Of a DNA stretch of 25,747 nt, positions 15,500 through 23,507 are shown one piece after another (within the stretch, counting starts at the first letter, position 1; every line of letters starts with the position of its first letter). Both the position numbers and the translations under genes were made by a program. Source of the DNA: Bacteroidales bacterium UBA5515 (GTDB lineage Bacteria > Bacteroidota > Bacteroidia > Bacteroidales > P3); assembly GCA_002423895.1 (NCBI GenBank), contig DIOL01000028.1, forward strand, positions 1 to 25,747, read 5' to 3'. Below the pieces are notes generated by a model. It worked only from the letters and a program-made list of their open reading frames with translations. It was not told the origin of the DNA and did not search any database.

Positions 15500-15537
15500 A
15501 AATAGCCTATTCGCTACCCAAAATAGGCTATTTTATA
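15500..15537. terminator. Two-way terminator between convergent operons
   Basis: A 12-base stem AAATAGCCTATT (15500-15511) with AATAGGCTATTT (15522-15533), flanked by A and T runs, lies between mtaB on the + strand and the lipoate ligase gene on the - strand. The rest of 15411-15652 holds no gene. Confidence 0.75.
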
Positions 15538-15652
15538 CCTATAAAAAGCCTTTTTTGGGGTGGTAGCACTTGCATTTTAGGGCAGGATTTGTTGTATTAT
15601 TGATTACAAAATACAATATAAGGAAGAGGAATATTTAGTTTTGTATTTTCTA

Positions 15653-16300
15653 TTATGATTGATTTATGTAGTTTAATTCTTCCTTTATTTGCAAAATAGA
15701 TTCTTCTATTGCTTTGGTTAATTGTTCTTTGGTTAGGTTGTAGCCTTCTCTTTGGAGGGAGGATACGAATTCTCGGTGGGAGCGTTTCTTTCTGTAGTCT
15801 GGTTCTTTGGATGGGTGCTTTAAGTATTTCTCTATTAGCTCCACATCTTCCGAAAGATTCAGAACTCCATGGTAGAATATTATTTTATTCTTGGTAAACA
15901 TAGATGAACCCATAATCTTCTTCTCTCCTATGCTTAGGTCGGATATTCCTTTTGAATATAGATTCTCTATCCCCAATTTGCTGAAATTCTCAATTAGTTT
16001 TGCGTTAATTAACTTAAAGAGCTTGACAGGATTTTGAATCTTGTCACTCTTTTGTTTAAATGAGAATATCAGCATATTAGGGCTAAGTATAACAGACTCT
16101 CCACCTGAAGGACGCTTAAGGGTAATTATTCCATCTTTCTTTACTTTTTCACAATTAATTGCCCCTTCAATATTATTTGACCTTCCAAGTACAATATAAA
16201 TATTATCAGGTTCTCCAATATAGTAGTCGAAATCCTTATCAGATTCGAATATAGTATAGTCAGGTAAATTATAAGCGTATAATACAGGTTGATTACTCAT
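15653..16300 (-). CDS. Lipoate-protein ligase A family protein
   Basis: 215 residues of the biotin/lipoate ligase fold. Landmarks are LKRPSGGESVIL (the RxSGG substrate loop), GISDLSIGEKKIMGSS (with the Lys expected to contact lipoate) and YLKHPSKEPDYRKKRSHREFV near the C terminus. It would attach lipoate or octanoate to E2 or GcvH proteins. ATG 16300 is chosen, 13 bases after the dihydrolipoyl dehydrogenase stop; an in-frame ATG at 16330 would overlap that gene by 17 bases. It is the last gene of the dehydrogenase operon, so the E2 lipoyl domain at Lys43 is its natural target. At 215 residues it is shorter than two-domain LplA enzymes, and could instead be an amidotransferase-like relative. 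Confidence 0.8.
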   Translation of the reverse strand: MSNQPVLYAYNLPDYTIFESDKDFDYYIGEPDNIYIVLGRSNNIEGAINCEKVKKDGIITLKRPSGGESVILSPNMLIFSFKQKSDKIQNPVKLFKLINAKLIENFSKLGIENLYSKGISDLSIGEKKIMGSSMFTKNKIIFYHGVLNLSEDVELIEKYLKHPSKEPDYRKKRSHREFVSSLQREGYNLTKEQLTKAIEESILQIKEELNYINQS

Positions 16301-16313
16301 GTCAGTCAGGGGA

Positions 16314-17666
16314 TTATTTGTGAATTGCATGGTCTACGGCTTCAAATCCTGCTTCCATAAATACTTCGGAAACTGTTGGATGAGTATGTACTGTTTTAGC
16401 TATATCATAAACTGTAGACTCTAATTGCATGTATGCCGAAGCCTCGTTTATCATATCAGTTGCATTATTTGAAACAATCTGCACTCCCAAAACTTCTCCA
16501 TATTGGTTTTCGGAAAGAATACGTATAAAACCTTCATTTGAATTTTCGGTTAATGCTTTTCCGTTAGCAGAAAGTGGAAACTCGCTTATCTTATAATCAA
16601 CACCCATTGACTTTAGTTCATTTTCTGTTTTACCAATCTGTGCTGCCTCAGGTTGAGAATACATATTCATTGGGAACTTGCTTAGGTCGAGCTTTTCCTT
16701 TACTCCATTTAGCATATTCACCACAAACAAACCTTCTGCTGAAGCAATATGAGCAAAATGACTTCGACCATTTACATCTCCAATAGCATAAATTCCTTCT
16801 ATTGATGTTTGAAGATTATCATCCACCTTAATAAATCCATTTTCTAATACTATTTCAATATCACTATCTAATGAATTTGCCATGCGATTTCGAGCATTTA
16901 CAATTAATTCACAAGGAATTTCCTCATCATTTACCCTTAAGATTCCATCCTTATAATTATCCTTAATGGAAATCTCACTGCTATTATTGATAATTTTAAT
17001 CTTGTCTTTCTTCAGTTTTGTTTGAATATAATTGCTAAGATAGTCATCAGCTAGTGGCATAAAAGTATTGGTTTCTAAAAGAATTGATACTTTCTTTCCC
17101 ATTAAAGAATAAGCTTGAGCAAGCTCAATTGCAACAGGTCCTTCTCCATAAACTACTATATTCTCAGGCAATTCTCTTTCCTTGAAAACATCCATTGGCT
17201 CTATTACCAAATCTTCAATATTCGATTCTATCCTTGTGGAAGTAGAACCTATTGCAATTATTATATTCTTAGCCTCTAACTGTCTATTTTCAACCGAAAC
17301 AGTATTCTTATCAATTATCTTAGCAGAGCCAGTAATTATCTCGGATCCGTTTTTCTTCAATAAGTATTCAATACCAGAGGTTAGTTTCTTTACATTCAAA
17401 TCAGCCCTCTTTACTGCCTTATTCCAATTGAAACTAATATCTCCTTTTTCAATCCCTTCAATACCATATTTAGAAGCATCTTTCTTTATCTTATCGAATA
17501 GCTTAACACTCTCTAATATTGACTTAGAAGGAATACATCCCCAATTTAAACACATACCCCCTATCCTATCCTTCTCAATTATTGCTGTTTTCATTCCAAG
17601 CTGAGCGGCTCTAATTGCTGCTACATAGCCTGCAGGACCTGAACCTATTATTATTAAATCATACAT
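16314..17666 (-). CDS. lpdA: Dihydrolipoyl dehydrogenase (E3)
   Basis: 450 residues. A flavoprotein that reoxidises dihydrolipoamide on E2 and passes electrons to NAD. An FAD-binding GSGPAGYVAA motif lies at the N terminus; the redox disulfide is C39/C44 in GGMCLNWGCIPSK. The NAD-binding region follows (VYGEGPVAIELAQAYSLMGKKVS), then the AIGDVNGRSHFAHIASAEG motif, and the C-terminal catalytic pair H429/E434 in HTHPTVSE. The glycine motif of the NAD site reads GEGPVAIE, slightly unlike the common GGGYIGxE. The gene lies 19 bases after the E2 gene and before the ligase, transcribed with them. Confidence 0.93.
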   Translation of the reverse strand: MYDLIIIGSGPAGYVAAIRAAQLGMKTAIIEKDRIGGMCLNWGCIPSKSILESVKLFDKIKKDASKYGIEGIEKGDISFNWNKAVKRADLNVKKLTSGIEYLLKKNGSEIITGSAKIIDKNTVSVENRQLEAKNIIIAIGSTSTRIESNIEDLVIEPMDVFKERELPENIVVYGEGPVAIELAQAYSLMGKKVSILLETNTFMPLADDYLSNYIQTKLKKDKIKIINNSSEISIKDNYKDGILRVNDEEIPCELIVNARNRMANSLDSDIEIVLENGFIKVDDNLQTSIEGIYAIGDVNGRSHFAHIASAEGLFVVNMLNGVKEKLDLSKFPMNMYSQPEAAQIGKTENELKSMGVDYKISEFPLSANGKALTENSNEGFIRILSENQYGEVLGVQIVSNNATDMINEASAYMQLESTVYDIAKTVHTHPTVSEVFMEAGFEAVDHAIHK

Positions 17667-17685
17667 AATCTTTTCCTCCTTAATT

Positions 17686-18966
17686 TTAATCTATTAATAA
17701 GCCCACAGGCTCACTTAAATAACTCATAACCCTATTTAGGAATCTTGAAGTTTCTCCACCGTCTGCAATTCTATGGTCAACGCTTAGAGAAAGAGGAAGC
17801 ATTAGACCAATATCTAATTTATCATCCTTAACAATAGGTTGTTTACTAATTCTACCTATTCCAAGTATTCCTGCTTGAGGATAATTAATCACTGGTACTG
17901 CAAACAATCCTCCAATACTACCATAGCTTGTAATTGTAAATGTACCATCCTTCATATCATCCATACCAAGCTTACCATCCCTTGCCTTTTCAGAAAGAGT
18001 TTGAATTTCTAAAGCAATCTCCTTAATGCTTAGCTTGTCAGCGTTCTTAATTACTGGCACCACCAAACCTTTTTCAGTATCAGCAGCTATTCCAATATTA
18101 TAGTATTTCTTATAAATCATCACTCCCTTTTCCATATCCATCTCAGCATTCAATGATTTATGTTTCTTTAAAGCCAAAGCAACAGCCTTTACTATAAAAG
18201 CAAGATAGGTTATTCTAATATTCTCATCCTTGAAATAATCTTTATATTTCTTCCTTACCCTATCCAATTCAGAAATCTCTACCTCTTCGAACACAGTCAT
18301 ATGAGCTGCATTATGCTTGCTTTGAATCATATTCTTAGCTATGGTCTTACGGATTTGAGAAAGAGGTTCTACTTCTAATCTATCTTCTAATAGATTATCG
18401 CTTGCAATAGGTTTTGAAACTGTAAACTTGGAATCTTGCTTAGAATAACTTAGAATATCATTTTTCATAACTCTTTGAGCAGGACCAGTTCCTCTTACCA
18501 AGTTAATATCTATTCCCATCTCCTTAGCCATTGCTCTTGCAACTGGTGTAGCGAGTGCTTTTGATTGTCTTTGATTATTTTCCTTTTCTTCAGCTACTCC
18601 TTCCTTACTTGCAGTCAAAACGAAATCATTTCCAGCAACCTCTAAGGTTCCTACAACGCCAGCTCCCTCCTCTTCAACGCTTTCTGCCTTTGGTTTTTCT
18701 TCTACTTTAGCTGAGCCTATCTCATCTGCGTTTAATTCTATTTCCACAAGAGCAGCTCCAACCCTAACAGTTTCACCTTCGCTTCCATATCTTGCGGCAA
18801 TAACTCCATCTCTTGGGGATGGTATTTCTGTAACAACCTTATCAGTTTCCATTGTCACCAAACTTTCACCCATCTTAACCTTTTGCCCTTTATCAACATG
18901 CCATTGAACAATTACTCCTTCTTCAAGACCTTCTCCTATATCAGGAAATTTAAATATATATCTCAT
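17686..18966 (-). CDS. Dihydrolipoamide acyltransferase (E2) of a 2-oxoacid dehydrogenase
   Basis: 426 residues. One N-terminal lipoyl domain with the lipoylated Lys43 (ETDKVVTEIPSP), an acidic/Ala linker (about 80-135), an E3-binding domain (about 137-172: ATPVARAMAKEMGID, then VMKNDIL) and a C-terminal catalytic domain ending in DHRIADGG (H398, D402). It transfers the acyl group made by E1 to coenzyme A. The acyl group (acetyl or branched-chain) cannot be fixed from this gene alone. It is 6 bases after the E1 beta gene and clearly co-transcribed. Confidence 0.92.
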   Translation of the reverse strand: MRYIFKFPDIGEGLEEGVIVQWHVDKGQKVKMGESLVTMETDKVVTEIPSPRDGVIAARYGSEGETVRVGAALVEIELNADEIGSAKVEEKPKAESVEEEGAGVVGTLEVAGNDFVLTASKEGVAEEKENNQRQSKALATPVARAMAKEMGIDINLVRGTGPAQRVMKNDILSYSKQDSKFTVSKPIASDNLLEDRLEVEPLSQIRKTIAKNMIQSKHNAAHMTVFEEVEISELDRVRKKYKDYFKDENIRITYLAFIVKAVALALKKHKSLNAEMDMEKGVMIYKKYYNIGIAADTEKGLVVPVIKNADKLSIKEIALEIQTLSEKARDGKLGMDDMKDGTFTITSYGSIGGLFAVPVINYPQAGILGIGRISKQPIVKDDKLDIGLMLPLSLSVDHRIADGGETSRFLNRVMSYLSEPVGLLID

Positions 18967-18972
18967 ATTGCC

Positions 18973-19950
18973 TTAGTATTTAACGATTTTCTCAATTTCA
19001 TAAAGTATTTTGTATGCATCTTGCATATAATGATGTTCTCCCTTAGGAAGAGGTACAATCACATCGTAACCAGAAACCCTTGCAGGAGGTGCTTCAAGAG
19101 AAAGGAATGCTTCTTCAATTGCAATTTGTGCAATCTCTGCTCCCAATCCAAAGCTCTTAGGTCCTTCAGTAACAGTTATTATTCTACCAGTCTTCTTAAC
19201 AGAGTTTCTTATGGTTTCTCTATCTATTGGATAAATGCTTCTAAGGTCAATAAGCTCAATACTAATTCCTTGTTCCTTTGCCATAACCATTGCCTTTTGA
19301 ACCTCTCTAATCATTGCTCCAAAGCTAACAATTGTTACATCTTTTCCTTGAGTTATTACATTAGCCTTTCCAAGCTCGATGGTGAATTTTTCCTCACTTA
19401 CCTCTTGTTTAATTGCTCTATAAATCCTCTTAGGCTCCATATAAAGGATAGTATCATTGCTTTCAATAGCAGCAATCAACATTCCCTTAGCATCATGAGG
19501 AGTAGATGGCGCTATAACCTTAAGTCCTGGAATATGTCCAAATAAGGCTTCCATACTTTCGCTATGATGTTCCAAAGCATTTATACCTCCACCATAAGGC
19601 ATTCTAATTACCATTGGGGTTTCTAGCTTACCGCGTGAACGATTTCTCATTCTTGAGGCATGGCTTATAATTTGATTCATTGCTGGGTAAATAAAACCAC
19701 AAAACTGCATCTCAACAACTGGTCTAAGACCAGCTATCGACATACCTATTGCTGTTCCAACAATTCCACTCTCTGCAAGTGGGGAGTCAAAAACTCTATC
19801 TGCTCCATATTTCTTTTGGAGATTTTCTGTTACCCTAAATACTCCTCCTTCAACTCCAACATCCTCTCCGAAAACTACTACGTTTTTATCTTCTTTTAAT
19901 TTTATATCGAGTGCGTCATTAATAGCACCCACCATATTCATTACCTTCAT
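18973..19950 (-). CDS. pdhB: 2-oxoacid dehydrogenase E1 beta subunit (pyruvate dehydrogenase type)
   Basis: 325 residues, the usual length. Diagnostic strings are FGEDVG near residue 28, then RVFDSPLAESGIVGTAIG, LRPVVEMQFCGF, HHSESMEALF and PGLKVIAPSTPHDAKG. With E1 alpha it forms the thiamine-dependent decarboxylase that starts the reaction. It lies 5 bases after the alpha gene. The open frame on the other strand at 18883-19545 is antisense noise. Confidence 0.92.
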   Translation of the reverse strand: MKVMNMVGAINDALDIKLKEDKNVVVFGEDVGVEGGVFRVTENLQKKYGADRVFDSPLAESGIVGTAIGMSIAGLRPVVEMQFCGFIYPAMNQIISHASRMRNRSRGKLETPMVIRMPYGGGINALEHHSESMEALFGHIPGLKVIAPSTPHDAKGMLIAAIESNDTILYMEPKRIYRAIKQEVSEEKFTIELGKANVITQGKDVTIVSFGAMIREVQKAMVMAKEQGISIELIDLRSIYPIDRETIRNSVKKTGRIITVTEGPKSFGLGAEIAQIAIEEAFLSLEAPPARVSGYDVIVPLPKGEHHYMQDAYKILYEIEKIVKY

Positions 19951-19955
19951 AACAC

Positions 19956-21062
19956 TTACTTCTTAATGGTTTGTGAAACTCTTTCTTCTTTCCAACGATA
20001 GAACTCTTTGAGTCTATGTTCTTGGTCTTTTAATTCTTGAGGCATTTCAGAGTACATATACTTAAATATATCCTCAGGTTTATATTCTGAATAATTCTCA
20101 GCCTCTATAAACTGCCTGTCAACCTCTTTCTTAAAGTCTTCAATTATCTTTTCTTCTTCCTTATCAGACCAAAGTTTCTTATCAATTAGATACTGCTTTA
20201 ATCTCTTTAATGGGTCTTTCTTATCCCACTCTTCTTCCTCTTCTTTTGTTCTATACTTGGTTGGATCATCGCTTGTTGTATGAGCTCCCTTACGATAGGT
20301 TACTGCTTCAATCAATACTGGTCCCTCACCATTCTCACAAACCTTTTTAGCTTCTTCAAGAGCTCTTAGCACTGCAAAGAAATCATTTCCGTCAACCTTA
20401 ATTCCCTTTACTCCATAAGCTATTGCCTTAATTGCTAATGATTCCGAAGCTGTCTGCATTCTTGTTGGGGTTGATATTCCGTATTGGTTATTTTGAATTA
20501 TAAATATTACTGGTACCTTCCAAACTCCTGCAAAATTCAAAGCTTCATGGAAATCTCCTTCCGATGTTCCTCCGTCTCCTACAAAGCCATAAACTAATTC
20601 TTTTTTCTTATTATACTTTATTTCATAACCAATACCTGAGGCATGTAGCATTTGAGAAGCAATGGGCACACTTATAGGCAAAACCTTATTAGCATTCTTG
20701 TATGCATTACCATCTTCATATCCCATAAATAAAAGGAATAATTCTTTAAGTGTTACGCCCTTTGCCAACATTGCACCCATTTCTCTAAAAGCTGGAACAA
20801 GCCAATCCTTTTCTTCAATAATAACTGCAGTGGCTCCAGAAATAGCCTCTTGACCATAGTTTGGTGGATAGGTGAAAATCCTACCTTGACGTTGATATGA
20901 TACTATTTGCAAATCGGCAGTACGAGCAAAAAGCATATCTTTATATGCCTTAAGTACTCTTTCATCATTTACTTTAGGCATTAATTTCTTATCAATAACC
21001 TTCCCATCGTTATCGATAACCTGAAACATTAACTTATTAATTGGGTTATATTCATTAAACAT
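19956..21062 (-). CDS. pdhA: 2-oxoacid dehydrogenase E1 alpha subunit (pyruvate dehydrogenase type)
   Basis: 368 residues. The thiamine diphosphate motif runs from GDGGTSEGDFHEA (G162) to QNNQYGIS (N191/N192). The phosphorylation-loop equivalent reads HTTSDDPTKYR. Overall layout, including the FTYPPNYGQEAISGA and VLPISVPIASQMLHASG segments and the KKDPLKRLKQYLIDKKLWS tail, resembles the pyruvate dehydrogenase E1 alpha of Gram-positive bacteria more than proteobacterial single-chain AceE. First gene of the five-gene - strand operon. Branched-chain 2-oxoacid specificity is the main alternative. No convincing TAnnTTTG box is seen upstream on the - strand. Confidence 0.9.
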   Translation of the reverse strand: MFNEYNPINKLMFQVIDNDGKVIDKKLMPKVNDERVLKAYKDMLFARTADLQIVSYQRQGRIFTYPPNYGQEAISGATAVIIEEKDWLVPAFREMGAMLAKGVTLKELFLLFMGYEDGNAYKNANKVLPISVPIASQMLHASGIGYEIKYNKKKELVYGFVGDGGTSEGDFHEALNFAGVWKVPVIFIIQNNQYGISTPTRMQTASESLAIKAIAYGVKGIKVDGNDFFAVLRALEEAKKVCENGEGPVLIEAVTYRKGAHTTSDDPTKYRTKEEEEEWDKKDPLKRLKQYLIDKKLWSDKEEEKIIEDFKKEVDRQFIEAENYSEYKPEDIFKYMYSEMPQELKDQEHRLKEFYRWKEERVSQTIKK

Positions 21063-21263
21063 ATTAAATCTAATTATTTGGTTTATAAAAACTTTTATTT
21101 AGCAACGGAAATAAATTACAACATATTTCAAAGTCAATTATCAATGTATGTATTGATAAAATCTATAACACTAATTATTGAATAGAAATTAATAATTTAA
21201 AGATTATCATTTGAAAATAATTAGACTTTTTAGTCTTTTATATGCAATTTGAATTAGTTTTTG

Positions 21264-21271
21264 TATATTTG
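21264..21271 (+). promoter_or_regulatory. Bacteroidota -7 box TATATTTG
   Basis: TATATTTG fits TAnnTTTG, 21 bases before the ATG of the lipoprotein gene. The rest of the divergent intergenic stretch 21063-21292 is AT-rich and also has to hold the start of the - strand dehydrogenase operon, whose promoter I could not locate with confidence. Confidence 0.55.
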
Positions 21272-21292
21272 TGCCTTGAATAAATTTGTTTT

Positions 21293-21964
21293 ATGAAAAA
21301 ATTATCCTTTTTAGTAATTATTATCGCTATTGCTTTTGCTGGCTGTAAAACAATAAAGCCTGCTGATTTTCAACCTGATTATCAAAATGCCAATCTTCTT
21401 CCTCGCATGGATATTTGGTTTGATGTACCTTCTTTTGAAAACGCATACGGAGCTAATTCATATTCTGCTGATGGTTCAACATCTCCTGAAAGTCCTTATG
21501 GCAAGGGTGTATTTATGGTGAATAGTAAAACAAAAATTTACACTGCAGAGAAAAGAATTCAAGATGGATGTAATTTGTGGGTAAATGATGTTCAAAACAA
21601 TATTATGGATCAAACGGGAAAGAGATCTGGCAATATTGTTATAAGACTTGGAAATGCTTATAAAAAGAATAATTATAAATGGAGCTGGCTTTCAGCTTTT
21701 ACTCTTGGCGTATTTAATGCTATGGGTATGCCTATGGCTTCTAACAAAACTGAAATTGAAGTAATTGTTGAAATTTATGATTTAAGAAATAACCTTGTTG
21801 CTAAGTTCTCTGAACGTGGAACAGCTAAAACTTATATGGCTGCCTATCATGGTTATTATGAATTTCAACGTAAATCAGCTTCTGAGGCTTTGGAAGATGG
21901 TTTAATTAAAGTTAAAGAATTAATCCAAAAAGATTATCAAGCTATAAGCGCTAAGCTTCGTTAG
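21293..21964 (+). CDS. Predicted lipoprotein of unknown function
   Basis: 223 residues. A lipoprotein signal peptide: MKKLS, a hydrophobic run, and the lipobox AFAGC with Cys at about residue 18. The mature part has an LPRMDIWFDVPSF segment, a predicted strand pair near WVNDVQNNIM, and EVIVEIYDLRNNLVAKF, which looks like the core of periplasmic DUF-type lipoproteins that bundle beta strands, but I cannot name a family. It is 27 bases ahead of the GNAT gene, so the two may share a transcript. Confidence 0.75.
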   Translation: MKKLSFLVIIIAIAFAGCKTIKPADFQPDYQNANLLPRMDIWFDVPSFENAYGANSYSADGSTSPESPYGKGVFMVNSKTKIYTAEKRIQDGCNLWVNDVQNNIMDQTGKRSGNIVIRLGNAYKKNNYKWSWLSAFTLGVFNAMGMPMASNKTEIEVIVEIYDLRNNLVAKFSERGTAKTYMAAYHGYYEFQRKSASEALEDGLIKVKELIQKDYQAISAKLR

Positions 21965-21991
21965 TTTTCTTAATTAATAAAATACTAAATC

Positions 21992-22480
21992 ATGTCTAAG
22001 GTTTCTATTCGCAAAGCAAACGAAAATGATACTCCCTTAATATTAAATTTCATTAAGCAATTATCTATTTATGAAAAGTTGCCAAATGAAGTGACTGCTG
22101 ATGTTCAAACCTTACATAAATCTCTTTTTGTTGAACAAAATGCAAAGGTTATTTTTATAATGGAAGGAGAAAAAGAAGTTGGATTTGCATTATATTTTTA
22201 TAATTTCTCAACATTTACTGGCAAGAAAGGGTTATACTTAGAAGATTTGTTTGTTTTGGAAGAATATAGAGGTAAAGGTTATGGCAAAAAACTTCTTGCA
22301 TACTTGGCTGATATTGCTGTAAAAGAAGATTGTTCTCGTTTCGAATGGATTGTTTTGGACTGGAACACACCTTCAATAGAATTTTATAAGTCATTTGGTG
22401 CTTTTCCTTTAGATGATTGGACTGTTTTTCGCTTACATAAAGAAAACTTAAACCTTTTAGCAAAACAAAACACACTTTGA
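21992..22480 (+). CDS. GNAT family N-acetyltransferase, SSAT/diamine-acetyltransferase-like
   Basis: 162 residues of the GNAT fold: beta-strand VSIRKANENDTPLILNFIKQLS at the N terminus, the acetyl-CoA loop R93-G98 (RGKGYG) after LYLEDLFVLEEY, then DWNTPSIEFYKSFGA. The YLEDLFV, RGKGYG and NTPSIEFYKSFGA combination resembles spermidine/spermine and thialysine acetyltransferases (SAT1 group). The substrate is inferred only. It sits between a lipoprotein and PorP, with no obvious functional link. Confidence 0.85.
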   Translation: MSKVSIRKANENDTPLILNFIKQLSIYEKLPNEVTADVQTLHKSLFVEQNAKVIFIMEGEKEVGFALYFYNFSTFTGKKGLYLEDLFVLEEYRGKGYGKKLLAYLADIAVKEDCSRFEWIVLDWNTPSIEFYKSFGAFPLDDWTVFRLHKENLNLLAKQNTL

Positions 22481-22508
22481 GACTAAAGAACTTATTATTA
22501 TATGATTT

Positions 22509-23507
22509 GTGGAAAAACTTAAATTGTTTTTTATTGTCTTTACCTTAAGTTTTTGTTCGACTTTTTCTTTCGGACAAGATGTCCATTTTTCCACTTTTGA
22601 CGCTAACCCAATGTTATTAAACCCTGCCAATACAGCTTTTGGCAGCAATTTGTTTCGTACAGGTACTATATACAGAAATCAATGGTCAACAGTTTCACAA
22701 GGTTATAATTCCTATCTTCTAACAGCTGAAGTTTTGCCATACAGTAGCAGGATAAAAAAGCAAGGAATTGGTTTGGGAGTTAGTTTTTTGGCTGATATTG
22801 CTGGAACATTAAGATACGGACAGCAGAGCATTGGTTTATATGCCTCCTATTTTAAAGCCATTAATGCAATTAAAGAACACTATATTTCTTTTGGGATTGT
22901 AGGGAACACTTCTACATGGAGTTATGATTTAGCAAATTCAATTTTTGGGAGATATCCAGAAGATAGAGAAGGGATTCTTTTAAATAATGTTAGAACTTAT
23001 GACTTTGGATTAGGAACGCATTGGCAAATGAAAGCAAACGATAAACATAATCTTCAAGCAGGCTTAGCTCTATTTCATATTAACCAACCAAGTCTTTCTT
23101 ATTATGAAAACTCAGATATAATTCTTCCACTTCGTTTTAATGCTTATTTTTCCGATTTAATAATGATTAAGTACGATAACTTTATTAAACCAACCGTTTT
23201 CTTCCAAACTCAAAAAGAATTTATGGAACTTTTGATTGGAGCAGACTATTGCATTAATATTGCAGAAACAGCATTAGATACTAAAATACTTTCTTTTGGG
23301 GCATATTACAGAACGGCAGATGCTTTAATTGTTATGGGGAAATATAAATTTAATAATTTCAATGTTGGCATTTCCTATGATGTTAATCTCTCCAGACTAA
23401 CTCCTGCGTCAAAATCATATGGTGGTGTTGAAATTTGGTTACTTTATAGCTTTAATCCTATTGGCTACAAAAAAACAAAAACCTCTATTCCATGTCCAGC
23501 CTTTTAA
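22509..23507 (+). CDS. PorP/SprF-family type IX secretion outer-membrane protein
   Basis: 332 residues. The start is a GTG at 22509; the nearest ATG (22502) is in another frame and stops after six codons. A signal peptide (to about FSFGQ) is followed by DVHFSTFDANPMLLNPANTAF in two pieces, the hallmark opening of PorP/SprF proteins. The body is made of alternating beta strands, ending with GISYDVNLSRL, KSYGGVEIWLLYSF, typical of the family's beta-barrel. Members help T9SS secretion and gliding adhesin export. It overlaps the next gene by 16 bases, the common porP-porE type pairing. Which secreted partner it serves cannot be told. Confidence 0.88.
   Translation: MEKLKLFFIVFTLSFCSTFSFGQDVHFSTFDANPMLLNPANTAFGSNLFRTGTIYRNQWSTVSQGYNSYLLTAEVLPYSSRIKKQGIGLGVSFLADIAGTLRYGQQSIGLYASYFKAINAIKEHYISFGIVGNTSTWSYDLANSIFGRYPEDREGILLNNVRTYDFGLGTHWQMKANDKHNLQAGLALFHINQPSLSYYENSDIILPLRFNAYFSDLIMIKYDNFIKPTVFFQTQKEFMELLIGADYCINIAETALDTKILSFGAYYRTADALIVMGKYKFNNFNVGISYDVNLSRLTPASKSYGGVEIWLLYSFNPIGYKKTKTSIPCPAF

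Noticed and set aside
18883..19545. Long plus-strand frame of 220 codons opposite E1 beta
   Set aside because: It is antisense to a highly conserved gene, rich in Ser, Asn and Cys, and has no recognisable domain.
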